NCBI RefSeq assembly: GCF_003185805.1
Contig: NZ_QHJY01000101.1
Coordinates: 1 to 47,062, forward strand
Length of the DNA: 47,062 nucleotides
Reading direction: 5' to 3'
DNA from: Caulobacter sp. D5
GTDB lineage: Bacteria > Pseudomonadota > Alphaproteobacteria > Caulobacterales > Caulobacteraceae
Below, one piece after another: positions 1-7,409 of this stretch (positions within the stretch are counted from its first letter, which is position 1; every line of letters begins with the position of its first letter). The notes below the pieces were generated by a model. That model was not told where the DNA came from, did no database searches, and saw only the letters and a program-made list of their open reading frames with translations. Position numbers and translations under genes: made by a program.

Positions 1-675
1 TGCGCGGGCCCCGGCACCGGCGCCAGCAGCTACTACAGCAACCTGACCAACACCCTGCTGCCCCTGGCGACGACCAGCGGCGGCGCGGGCCTGACCTCGG
101 CCCAGGCCACGGCCGTCCAGCCCATACTGGCGGCGGCCGGCGGCCCCTCGGCCGGGGCCAGCACCCTGGTCGGCGCCCTGATGGCGAACGGCTTCACCGC
201 CACCCAGGCCACCGGTCTGGTGACGGTGGCGCTGACCGCCAACACGGTCGCCAACGGCACCGGGCTCTACAACTACGCCACCGGGGCCTCGATCGACGGC
301 CGCGCGGCCGACCTGTCGGGCAACGAACTGCCCAACTCCCCGCACTGGACCCTGTCGCTGGGCGCCCAGTACACCTGGGACCTGCCGTCCGGCTGGTCGG
401 CCACCGTGCGCGGCGACTACTATCGCCAGAGCGAGCAGTACGCCCGCATCTACAACACCGAGTACGACCGGCTGAAGTCGTGGGAGAACGTCAACCTGAC
501 GCTCAAGATCGAGAAGCCGGAGCTGGGCCTGTCGTTCGACGCCTACGTCAAGAACCTGCTCAACGACACGCCGATCACCGACGCCTACACCACCGACGAC
601 ACCTCGGGCCTGTTCACCAACGTCTACACGCTGGAACCCAGGCTGTACGGGATCAGCATCACCAAGACCTGGTGA
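1..675 (+). CDS. TonB-dependent receptor, C-terminal part (5' end outside window)
   Basis: The frame is open from base 1 and stops with TGA at 673-675, so only the last 224 residues are present. The final 110 residues show alternating beta-strand character with aromatic girdles (for example GWSATVRGDYYRQSEQYAR), a common feature of outer-membrane barrels. The protein ends in an aromatic residue (ITKTW), the usual barrel C-terminal signal read by the BAM complex. The first 100 residues are rich in Ala, Thr and Gly and look like a long extracellular loop. By family, it would import a ligand across the outer membrane using TonB energy; the substrate cannot be told from this fragment. A strong hairpin follows the stop codon. 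Confident for the family, not for the ligand. Confidence 0.8.
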   Translation, partial: CAGPGTGASSYYSNLTNTLLPLATTSGGAGLTSAQATAVQPILAAAGGPSAGASTLVGALMANGFTATQATGLVTVALTANTVANGTGLYNYATGASIDGRAADLSGNELPNSPHWTLSLGAQYTWDLPSGWSATVRGDYYRQSEQYARIYNTEYDRLKSWENVNLTLKIEKPELGLSFDAYVKNLLNDTPITDAYTTDDTSGLFTNVYTLEPRLYGISITKTW

Positions 676-706
676 TCCGGCTGAACCAGGTTCGTTGAAA
701 AAACGA

Positions 707-740
707 GGGCGGCGGGTGCAAATCCGCCGCCCTTCCTGCT
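707..740 (+). terminator. Rho-independent-type terminator after the TonB receptor
   Basis: A perfect 9-bp stem (GGGCGGCGG at 707-715 with CCGCCGCCC at 724-732) has an 8-nt loop and is followed by a pyrimidine-rich tail TTCCTGCTTTC. It lies 32 bases past the receptor stop and separates it from the kinase gene. Confidence 0.75.
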
Positions 741-818
741 TTCAGGCCTGTGACTTAACGACTCTGCAAGGCCAAGTCGTCCAAGCTGTGAACTCAACGT
801 CGTCCAGCCCCCGGCCGC

Positions 819-2342
819 ATGGAAACGCTCGCCCGCCTCATCGATCGCCGTGAACCGGTCGATCCTCAGACGTCCTGCCGGACGGTGCTGGAGATCTTCG
901 CGAGCGAACCGCGCCTGGCGGCCCTGGCGGTCACGCAAGGCCGCGAGCCGATCGGCCTGATCTATCGCGACGTCTTCGTCGGCCAGATGCTGGTCGCCGC
1001 CGAACATCTCAACGAACGCCCCGTCACCGAGGTCATGGACCCCGAGCCGCGCAGCGTGCTCGTGTCGATGGACCCCGGCGTCTTCGTCGACGCCCTGGCC
1101 CAGAGCGCCACCCCCGTCTTCCGCACCGCCTTCGTCGCCACCGACGAGCACGGCGGCTATGTCGGCGTCGGGGGCCTGGCCTCTCTGCTGGCCTCGCACC
1201 GTCGCAAGCAGCGCGAAGCCCGCGAGGCCATGGGCCTGGTCGAGCGCATGGCGCACGACATCGGCCTGCACCTGGACGGCGTCCAGGCCTTCACCGACCG
1301 GCTGGAGCACCAGCGCCTGGCGCCCGACGCCGCCGCCTGCGTGCGCGCCATCAGCGACACCAGCCGCGACATGAGCGACATCCTCGGCCGCGCCATGGAC
1401 CTGCACCGCGCCGCCACCGGCGGCCTGGCTTTGTCGCCCGAACCGACCCGCCTGCGCGACCTGGCCGACGCCGTCGAGGCCCGCTGGGCGCCGCGCGCGG
1501 CCGAAGGCGGCTCGACCCTGCTGTTCTCCTACGACGGCGAGCCCGAGGCCGCCGCCCTGATCGACCCCTCGCGTCTGCTGCAGGTGTTCGACGCCCTGAT
1601 CGACGGCGCCCTGGCCCACGGGCGCGGCGTGATCGAGGCCAGCCTGCGCGCGCGCCTCGACGGCGACCGCCTGCGCCTGGAAGGCGACGTGCGCGACAAC
1701 GCCGCCGCCGTCACCGCCGAGGAACGCCTGGCCCGCGTATTCGACCCGCTCGGCGAAGGCCGGATGGACGACCGCGCCGAGATGGCTCTCGGCGTCGGCA
1801 TGGCCCTGGCCCACCGCGTGCTGCGCGAGATGGGCGGCCAGGTGCGCGCCGAGCCCAACCGCGGCGCCGGCCTGACCCTGCGCTTCGCCCTCTCCGCCCC
1901 GGTCGCCGAGGCGCTGTTCGACGACGCCGAGGAAGTGACCGTCTCGGCCCGCCCCGCCCACATCCTGATCGTCGACGACAACGCCACCAACCGCATGGTC
2001 GCCGAGGCGCTGTGCGAGATGTTCGACTGCACCTCCGAGCAGGTGACCGACGGCGTCGAGGCGGTCGAGGCCGCCCGCACCGGCCGGTTCGACCTGATCC
2101 TGATGGACATCAAGATGCCGCGCATGGACGGGGTGGCCGCCACCCGCGCCATCCGCGAGCTGTCCGGCCCGGCCGGCGCGGCCCCGATCGTGGCCCTGAC
2201 CGCCAACGCCGGCCCCGAGGACGTCGCCGTCTATCTGGCCGCCGGCATGCAGGACGTGGTCGAAAAGCCGATCAAGCCCGAGCGCCTGGCCGTGGTGCTG
2301 AGCGCCCTGCTGGCCGGCGAAGACGAGCAGGAAGCAGCCTGA
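819..2342 (+). CDS. Hybrid histidine kinase/response regulator with degenerate catalytic boxes
   Basis: A soluble 507-residue protein with no membrane segment. Residues 1-120 look like a CBS-pair-type sensor region (about 25-115). A HisKA-like helix follows with a candidate phospho-acceptor His146 in MAHDIGLHLD. An HATPase-like domain spans about 185-365. A C-terminal receiver (about 380-500) keeps the acidic pair Asp386/Asp387, phospho-acceptor Asp430 (LMDIKMP) and Lys483. The ATP-binding part is odd: both Asn positions of the N-box are replaced (DALIDGAL, residues 258-265) and the G1 box reads DNAAA where DxGxG is expected, while the G2-like GVGMAL and MGG survive. ATP hydrolysis may be weak or lost, so it could act mainly as a phosphatase, scaffold or phospho-acceptor. 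No clear ribosome binding site precedes the ATG. It lies upstream of luxR on the same strand, but a 169-base gap leaves co-transcription open. Confidence 0.8.
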   Translation: METLARLIDRREPVDPQTSCRTVLEIFASEPRLAALAVTQGREPIGLIYRDVFVGQMLVAAEHLNERPVTEVMDPEPRSVLVSMDPGVFVDALAQSATPVFRTAFVATDEHGGYVGVGGLASLLASHRRKQREAREAMGLVERMAHDIGLHLDGVQAFTDRLEHQRLAPDAAACVRAISDTSRDMSDILGRAMDLHRAATGGLALSPEPTRLRDLADAVEARWAPRAAEGGSTLLFSYDGEPEAAALIDPSRLLQVFDALIDGALAHGRGVIEASLRARLDGDRLRLEGDVRDNAAAVTAEERLARVFDPLGEGRMDDRAEMALGVGMALAHRVLREMGGQVRAEPNRGAGLTLRFALSAPVAEALFDDAEEVTVSARPAHILIVDDNATNRMVAEALCEMFDCTSEQVTDGVEAVEAARTGRFDLILMDIKMPRMDGVAATRAIRELSGPAGAAPIVALTANAGPEDVAVYLAAGMQDVVEKPIKPERLAVVLSALLAGEDEQEAA

Positions 2343-2408
2343 TCCGCCCTGGCTGATCAAGCTCCCCAAGACTCAACCTCTACGAAACTCAAAGACACCG
2401 AAAGTTGT

Positions 2409-2426
2409 CTCAAGATCTGGCTTGAG
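2409..2426. promoter_or_regulatory. 18-bp perfect dyad upstream of luxR
   Basis: CTCAAG-N6-CTTGAG, centred about 94 bases before the luxR start codon. Size and symmetry fit an operator for a dimeric regulator such as a LuxR protein. Function is inferred only. Confidence 0.4.
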
Positions 2427-2511
2427 TAGAGCCCGCGACAGATCGACGCCGCTACTGGCCTGCGCGCCAAAGTAGCTCTAAGTTGTTGTTCGAGCGGGAG
2501 ACGAGAGCGTC

Positions 2512-3240
2512 GTGTTGAATTCGGCCGAACAGCAGGCTTGGGATTTCCTGAGCAAGGCGCCGCACTACGGCGCGCCGGCCGAGGTCGAAGAGCATTTCGG
2601 CCGCGCCCTGGCGGCCTTCGGCTACGAGCGCTTCGCCGCCACCCTGGTCAACGCCGAGCGCTACGGCAAGGAGCCCCCGGCCCTGTCGCGCCAGGACTTC
2701 GAGGCCTGGGACAGCCGCTACTGGGGCGAACGCTACGTCGTCCACGACCCGTGCGTGAAGCTGCTGCTGAAATCGAGCAAGTCGTTCGCCTGGACCGACG
2801 CCAAGCCGCTGGGCGACCAGCGCGCCCACGCCATGTGGGGCGAGGCCTCCGAGTTCGGCATGAACGACGGCTATGTGGTGCGGGTGTTCGGCCCGGCCGG
2901 CCACGAGGTGCTGATCCGCATGGCCACCAACGCGCCCGACACCGACCCGGCCGCCCGCGCCGTGGTCGAGAGCCTGGCCACGGTGTTCGGCACCATCATG
3001 CTCAAGCACTGGGAACTGCAGGACGACAATCCCGACTACGGGGTGATCTCCGAGCGCCAGGCCCAATGCCTCTATTGGGCCAGCCGCGGCAAGACCGACT
3101 GGGAGATCGGCGCGATCCTCGAGCTCTCGCCCCGCACCGTCCACCATCACGTCGAGGCGGCCAAGAAGCGGCTGGGCGTGGTCAAGCGGCAGGAAGCGGT
3201 GATGAAGGCTGGCGAACTGGGCCTGCTGAAGGCCGAGTGA
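2512..3240 (+). CDS. LuxR-type quorum-sensing transcription regulator
   Basis: A 242-residue protein with the two-domain LuxR layout. Residues about 20-165 form an autoinducer-binding domain that keeps the ligand-pocket signature of TraR/LuxR: Trp71, Tyr75, Asp79, Pro80 and Trp94 (W-x3-Y-x3-DP then W). Residues about 177-240 form a LuxR (GerE) helix-turn-helix with LSPRTVHHHVEAAKKRLGV. Because the pocket residues are conserved, the protein probably binds an acyl-homoserine lactone and then binds DNA as a dimer. GTG at 2512 is chosen as start because GGGAG lies about 13 bases upstream; TTG at 2515 is an alternative. The AHL synthase gene follows 264 bases downstream on the same strand, making a cognate pair likely. 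Transcript control probably involves the dyads at 2409-2426 and 3357-3443. Confidence 0.92.
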   Translation: MLNSAEQQAWDFLSKAPHYGAPAEVEEHFGRALAAFGYERFAATLVNAERYGKEPPALSRQDFEAWDSRYWGERYVVHDPCVKLLLKSSKSFAWTDAKPLGDQRAHAMWGEASEFGMNDGYVVRVFGPAGHEVLIRMATNAPDTDPAARAVVESLATVFGTIMLKHWELQDDNPDYGVISERQAQCLYWASRGKTDWEIGAILELSPRTVHHHVEAAKKRLGVVKRQEAVMKAGELGLLKAE

Positions 3241-3356
3241 CTCCACACGCGTAACGTCGATACGCGGAATTTCACAACCTTGAATATGGTTCGGCGATCT
3301 GTTAGGTCTTCGACGTAGTCGTTTTGCGCCCGCGCGGAACGCTAATTGTGGTCGTG

Positions 3357-3372
3357 TGTGCGCCAGCGCACA
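3357..3372. promoter_or_regulatory. tra-box-like inverted repeat between luxR and luxI
   Basis: TGTGCGCCAGCGCACA is a perfect 7-bp dyad with a 2-base centre. The outer TGTGC...GCACA half-sites and their 6-base spacing match the known TraR box core TGTGCAGATCTGCACA. It is a good candidate binding site for the neighbouring LuxR protein. The match is seen directly; the function is inferred. Confidence 0.5.
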
Positions 3373-3425
3373 GACCAATTCCCTTTAAAACCTGGAAATG
3401 CCTCACGGACTGAGGCGGCGTGCGC

Positions 3426-3443
3426 ATAGGCCGTTTGGCCTAT
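3426..3443. promoter_or_regulatory. 18-bp perfect dyad upstream of luxI
   Basis: ATAGGCC-GTTT-GGCCTAT lies 62 bases before the luxI start. A weak -10-like CATACT at 3460-3465 would place the dyad over the -35 region, where LuxR-type activators often bind. It could equally fold as an RNA hairpin in the luxI leader. Confidence 0.4.
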
Positions 3444-3476
3444 CGGTGATTGGGCGGATCATACTGCCTAATGCGA

Positions 3477-3498
3477 GCTGTCCAGAACGGGGGACAGC
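3477..3498 (+). promoter_or_regulatory. Hairpin that would cover the luxI ribosome binding site
   Basis: GCTGTCC-N8-GGACAGC is a perfect 7-bp inverted repeat. Its loop end and 3' arm contain the Shine-Dalgarno run GGGGGA (3489-3494), ten bases before the luxI ATG at 3505. In mRNA the stem would sequester part of the ribosome binding site. As DNA it could also be an operator. Confidence 0.45.
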
Positions 3499-3504
3499 AT
3501 CGCC

Positions 3505-4326
3505 ATGATCCACATCGTCACCTGCGAAAATCGCCACCTTTATGGTCCCCAGCTTTGGGCCATGCACGAAGAACGTCGCAAGCAGTGCGTCGAGAAGAAC
3601 GGCTGGGTCGACCTGGTCGTCCTCGACGGCGGCGAAGTCGACGACTACGACGACGCCCGCGCCATCTATCTGCTGGGCTTCGACGACGACATGCAGCTCG
3701 AGGTCGGCCTGCGCCTGCGGCCCACCGACGACCGCTGCATGCTGGCCGACAAGTTTCCGCACCTGATCGCCCCGGGCGAAAGCCCCAAGAAGGGTCAGGA
3801 CGTGTGGGAGGCCAGCCGCCTTTTCACCACCGAGGCCTATCGCGCCAAGAAGGGTCCAGGCCGCGGCACGCGCGTGTTCGAAGCCTGGGCGGCGGCCATG
3901 GAGCTGGCGCTGGTCAACAACGTGACCCGCTTCGTCGGCATGATCGACATGGCGCTGTATCCGGGAATCATGAACTCGCCGATCGACACCCGACTGGTCG
4001 GTCTGCCCCGCCCCTACGAGTACGGCGTGGTCGCCGGATCGGAAATTCTCCTGTCGCGAGAATTGCTCCAGCGGGTTCGCGAATCGATCGCCATCGAATC
4101 GACCGTGGGCTATCACGTCGACGAACTTGACCTGCGGGCCTTCGGTGATCTGGTCGCCGTGCAGCGCCAGGTGCTGCGGGCGATGACGCCTCAGATTCTT
4201 CCGGGTTCGGAGCGTGACGAAACCCTTTCCGCAGAAGCGCTTTTCCGCTTGCATGACGCAAGCGGCCAAGCTCGGCGGATCTGGAGCGATCGCGGTCAGA
4301 AATCGGAGTTTCAGCTTAACGCTTAG
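3505..4326 (+). CDS. LuxI-type acyl-homoserine lactone synthase
   Basis: This 273-residue protein carries the invariant LuxI-family residues at nearly canonical positions: Arg24, Trp34, Asp46, Asp49, Arg70, Glu102 and Arg105 (motifs EERR, NGW, VDDYDDARA, LRLRPT, WEASR). By family it would make an acyl-homoserine lactone from S-adenosylmethionine and an acyl carrier or acyl-CoA donor in the cytoplasm; the acyl chain cannot be predicted here. Two features are unusual. The usual Phe near position 28 is Cys28. The protein is about 60 residues longer than typical LuxI proteins (190-230), with an insert around residues 89-99 and a C-terminal tail from about 210. A GGGGGA ribosome site precedes the ATG but lies in a hairpin. 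The start also gives the correct spacing to Arg24. It pairs with the LuxR gene upstream, and an XRE gene follows. Confidence 0.9.
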   Translation: MIHIVTCENRHLYGPQLWAMHEERRKQCVEKNGWVDLVVLDGGEVDDYDDARAIYLLGFDDDMQLEVGLRLRPTDDRCMLADKFPHLIAPGESPKKGQDVWEASRLFTTEAYRAKKGPGRGTRVFEAWAAAMELALVNNVTRFVGMIDMALYPGIMNSPIDTRLVGLPRPYEYGVVAGSEILLSRELLQRVRESIAIESTVGYHVDELDLRAFGDLVAVQRQVLRAMTPQILPGSERDETLSAEALFRLHDASGQARRIWSDRGQKSEFQLNA

Positions 4327-4437
4327 GCGGAGCATAAGCTCCACCTCAGCGACGTAGCGCCGCACCTGACCTAGCTCGACTTTCGCCAACGCCCCGGTCG
4401 TGTCATTTTACACAAACAACCGTTGGAGGCGAAAAAG

Positions 4438-4869
4438 TTGAGTGAAGAAACCGAAGGCCGGCGACCCAACCCGGTCGATCTGCACGTCGGCGGACGAGTC
4501 CGGATGCGTCGTAAACTCCTGGGCGTGAGCCAGGAGCAGCTGGCCGATTCCCTGGGCCTGACCTTCCAGCAGGTCCAAAAGTACGAGCGTGGCGCCAACC
4601 GCGTCAGCGCTTCGAAACTGTACGAAATCGCCCGCACCCTGCAGGTGCCGGTGTCCTTCTTCTTCGACGGCCTTGCCGACCCGATGAACGGCGCCGAAGA
4701 GGACGAAGTCGGTCACCACGCCGAACGCGTCGTTCAGGAATTCCTGACCACGCCGGAAGGCCTGGAACTGGCCGAGGTGTTCCCGAAGATCAACCGCGGC
4801 CGCGTCCGCCGCCAGGTGCTGGACCTCGTCCGCGCCATGGCCGAGGAAGCCGCCCGGGCCGACGCCTGA
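4438..4869 (+). CDS. XRE/Cro-type helix-turn-helix regulator
   Basis: A 143-residue protein with an N-terminal Cro/CI helix-turn-helix at about residues 14-70 (LGVSQEQLADSLGLTFQQVQ, then KYERG). The helical C-terminus has about 70 residues of unknown function. TTG at 4438 is chosen because GGAGG (4425-4429) sits 8 bases upstream; the in-frame TTG at 4423 would overlap that site. It lies 111 bases after luxI on the same strand, ahead of a strong terminator, so it may be the last gene of the quorum-sensing unit or a separate unit. A paralogue with the same GLTFQQVQKYE core is at 9135-9521. Target genes are unknown. Confidence 0.85.
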   Translation: MSEETEGRRPNPVDLHVGGRVRMRRKLLGVSQEQLADSLGLTFQQVQKYERGANRVSASKLYEIARTLQVPVSFFFDGLADPMNGAEEDEVGHHAERVVQEFLTTPEGLELAEVFPKINRGRVRRQVLDLVRAMAEEAARADA

Positions 4870-4901
4870 TCCGAGCGATCACCGAGTAAACTGCTTAGAA
4901 G

Positions 4902-4931
4902 AGCCTCGCCTCCCCCCAGGCGAGGCTTTTT
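4902..4931 (+). terminator. Rho-independent terminator
   Basis: A perfect 10-bp stem (AGCCTCGCCT / AGGCGAGGCT) with a 6-C loop is followed by TTTTTCTT. It ends the luxI/XRE transcript before the convergent PilZ gene. Confidence 0.9.
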
Positions 4932-4958
4932 CTTGGTCTGTACATCAACGCCTGCATG

Positions 4959-5312
4959 TCAGCCGGCGTTAGCGCGGCTCTGGGCCGCCAGCCAGATGCG
5001 CTTGGCCGTCTGGGCCCCGGCGGGGGCCAGGCCGCGCAGGTCGTGGCTCTTGAGGAAGGTCAGGCCGATCTCGCGGTCCTTGCGCCACGCCACCTTGGCG
5101 TCGTGGGCGAAGCCGCCGACCAGGTCGACCAGCTGGGCGCTCGCCGGCGGCGTCGATCCCGACAGCATCTGCACGCGGGCTCCGCCGTCCGACATGTCCT
5201 TGATCACGCAGTCCCAGGCGAAGGCGCCGCACAGCACCTTGCCGGACCTGTTCGTGGTCAGGCGCGGCGAGGTACGCCGGTCAGCCCCCGAACGTGAATC
5301 GAATATCGACAT
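4959..5312 (-). CDS. PilZ-domain protein (probable c-di-GMP binder)
   Basis: A 117-residue single-domain protein. It has the two c-di-GMP-contact motifs of PilZ domains: RxxxR (Arg13-Arg17 in RRTSPR) and DxSxxG (Asp39, Ser41, Gly44 in DMSDGG), followed by beta-strand-like sequence. There is no signal peptide or membrane segment. By family, such stand-alone PilZ proteins bind cyclic di-GMP and change partner activity in motility, adhesion or envelope processes. The partner is not evident, although the next genes upstream on this strand include a TadE/TadG pair, a link that is only positional. Confidence 0.88.
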   Translation of the reverse strand: MSIFDSRSGADRRTSPRLTTNRSGKVLCGAFAWDCVIKDMSDGGARVQMLSGSTPPASAQLVDLVGGFAHDAKVAWRKDREIGLTFLKSHDLRGLAPAGAQTAKRIWLAAQSRANAG

Positions 5313-5395
5313 GCCTCAAGGAACGCACGGCGCGGTTAATCGGCCGTCTGTTCCAAAGGTTTTTCCGATATTTACCTAAAGCTTGAGCATACCGA

Positions 5396-5731
5396 TCAGG
5401 CCGCGTCGCGCGTCGCGTCGGGCCGCCAGCCGTTGCTCAGCAGGTCGATGGCCATCAGGTGCGCCAGCTCCAGCACCTGCCCCTCCAGGCTGTCGAGCAG
5501 GGCCAGCCGCCGGTCGGGCGACGGGGTGTGGGCGTAGAGCGCGCACAGCACGTGCAGGCGGGCGCGGATGCTGGGCGGCTGGAAGTCCGAATGCAGCAGC
5601 GAGGGCCCTGCCAGCTCGGCCGCCGACACCCCGCGCCGGCCGAACGGACCGGTCGGAAGATCCTCCGACGCGTCACCGAGACCTGGCCACTGCTGCGACG
5701 GAACCGACTGCCTGGACATGACTGAACTCAC
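5396..5731 (-). CDS. Hypothetical protein, 111 residues
   Basis: No recognised family. The C-terminal half (about residues 55-105) is predicted helical and Leu-rich (RARLHVLCALYAHTPSPDRR, then LALLDSLEGQVLELAHLMAIDLL), while the first 50 residues look disordered. GTG at 5731 follows AGGA by about 5 bases. ATG at 5719 is an in-frame alternative without a well-placed site. It lies 28 bases beyond the end of tadG on the same strand and may be in the same transcript. Coding status is supported by position and GC codon pattern only. Confidence 0.5.
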   Translation of the reverse strand: MSSVMSRQSVPSQQWPGLGDASEDLPTGPFGRRGVSAAELAGPSLLHSDFQPPSIRARLHVLCALYAHTPSPDRRLALLDSLEGQVLELAHLMAIDLLSNGWRPDATRDAA

Positions 5732-5759
5732 GCTTTCCTGCTTGGGGTTGAACTGAAGA

Positions 5760-7409
5760 TCAGGCCACGAGGGCCGGGGCGCCGCAGCGCATGCCGTTGG
5801 TGCGGACGTCGGCCTCGCCCAGGCCCACGCCGAGCATGCCGGTCAGGCTGTTGATCACCTGGTCGAGCGGCGCGGCCGCGGCCGCCAGCACCGGCGTCAG
5901 GGCCGTCAGCACCGCCGACTTGCCCAGGCCCAGCTGGATGCCCAGCAGATTGACGTCCAGCGTCAGGCCGGTGATCAGCGTGGCTACGGTCGTACCGACC
6001 AGGTCGTTGGTCTTCACCGCCTTGACCGTGCGGGCCTTCACCTCGGCGCTGCTGAACACGACGTTGCGGAACGTGCCGCCGCCCAAGTCGACCTTGGACG
6101 AGCCGTCCACCGTGAACAGCGGCGCCTGGACGATGCGGCCCTTGGTCGGGGTCAGGGCCTGCTTGAAGTTCGACAGCTTGCTGGTGTCGACCTGGCCGAT
6201 GGTCAGCGAGCCGACGCTGGGCTTGACCGCCAGGGTCGTGGTGCGGGCCGTGCAGTCCAGAGCGGCCAGCTTGGCCTCGCCCGACGCCAGTTCAACCATC
6301 AGCGGCACCTTGATCTGGGCCGCGCCGCCCAGCAGGCTGCCCGACCCCAGCAGCTTGGCCTCGACATAGAGCCGCGTCTGGACGGTGCGGATAACCACCG
6401 ACTTGTCCTGGGTGACGGTCATGAACGGGGCGTTGTTCATCGGCTCGCCGATGGCCAGCCAGGCGTCGACGTCGGCCAGGCCCGGGATGGCGGTTCCGAG
6501 ATCCAGCTGAACCTGGCGCGAGCCGTTGCTCAGCATCAGCATGGCGTTGGCCAGCTGCATGGCGTCGATGCCGACCGCCGCGCCCGCCCCGCCGACCACG
6601 CGGTCCTGGCGGGCGTAGGGGCCGGCGTCGATCAGCGCGCTGAGCTTGATGCTCTGGTTGGCGTTGGTGGCCGAGGACAGCACCTTGGCCGCCGCCGAGG
6701 CGCGGGTCTGGCCGGCCGCCGACAGCACGTCCGACAGCACCGACAGGGCCTTGCTGGTCTTCACGTCTGTGGCGAGCAGGTCGTTGTAGCTGGCCGCCTT
6801 GACGCCGAGCTTGGTGTTGAGCGCGTCGAGATAGCCGAACAGCTCGATGTCGGCGCTGGCGAGGGCCTGGTAGTCCATGACCGACAGGCTGACCGAGCTG
6901 CCGGTCAGGCCCGTCAGCAGGGCGTTGGCGACGCCGCCGTCGATGCTGGCCAGGCGCGTGCCGATCGAGAAGCTGGCCAGATCGGCGCGGGCGGCCGTGG
7001 CCTGCCGGCGGATCGGGATCGAGGGACGTCCAAGCAGGGCCTGGCCGAAGAACAGGTCGGCCTGGCCCTCCAAGGTCACGCGGGCGGCGTCGGGCGTGGT
7101 CGCGCCGCTCTGGAAGCGCTGGGCGGCGGCCGTCTTCTGGGCGTCGTAGCGGCCCTTGGCGACCTGCACGGCGACGGCTCCGCCGACGGGATTGACCTCG
7201 ACCGTCGCGCTGGCGGCGCGATCGGCGCGGTCGAGGTCGGCCGCCGCGGCCAGGGCCGCAAGGTCGGCCACCCCCTGCAGGCGCCGAGACTGCAGATAAA
7301 CCGAGCCCAGGTCGACGGCCAGGGCGGCCAGGCCGACCCCGCCGGTCAGGGCGGCGGCGGCGATGATCGCCACGCCCCCATCACGGTTGGAAAGGAAACG
7401 ACGCACCAC
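5760..7409 (-). CDS. TadG-like pilus assembly/surface protein
   Basis: A 549-residue protein. The N-terminus has the TadG layout: a short basic stretch (MVRRFLSNRDGGVAIIAAAA), one membrane helix at about residues 12-34, then DLGSVYLQSRRLQGVADLAA, the typical TadG/DUF2134 start. The rest is a long Ala/Leu/Val-rich, probably periplasmic region with few cysteines. Tad proteins build Flp-type tight-adherence pili; TadG is membrane-anchored and its role is poorly defined. The GTG start at 7409 directly follows the TGA of the TadE gene, so the two are translationally coupled. No other tad/cpa gene (secretin, ATPase, pilin) is in the window. Confidence 0.8.
   Translation of the reverse strand: MVRRFLSNRDGGVAIIAAAALTGGVGLAALAVDLGSVYLQSRRLQGVADLAALAAAADLDRADRAASATVEVNPVGGAVAVQVAKGRYDAQKTAAAQRFQSGATTPDAARVTLEGQADLFFGQALLGRPSIPIRRQATAARADLASFSIGTRLASIDGGVANALLTGLTGSSVSLSVMDYQALASADIELFGYLDALNTKLGVKAASYNDLLATDVKTSKALSVLSDVLSAAGQTRASAAAKVLSSATNANQSIKLSALIDAGPYARQDRVVGGAGAAVGIDAMQLANAMLMLSNGSRQVQLDLGTAIPGLADVDAWLAIGEPMNNAPFMTVTQDKSVVIRTVQTRLYVEAKLLGSGSLLGGAAQIKVPLMVELASGEAKLAALDCTARTTTLAVKPSVGSLTIGQVDTSKLSNFKQALTPTKGRIVQAPLFTVDGSSKVDLGGGTFRNVVFSSAEVKARTVKAVKTNDLVGTTVATLITGLTLDVNLLGIQLGLGKSAVLTALTPVLAAAAAPLDQVINSLTGMLGVGLGEADVRTNGMRCGAPALVA

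Noticed and set aside
624..2369. A 581-codon open frame on the minus strand opposite the hybrid kinase
   Set aside because: It is Gly/Gln/Ala/His-rich with no domain, and is the antisense shadow of a gene with clear kinase and receiver motifs.
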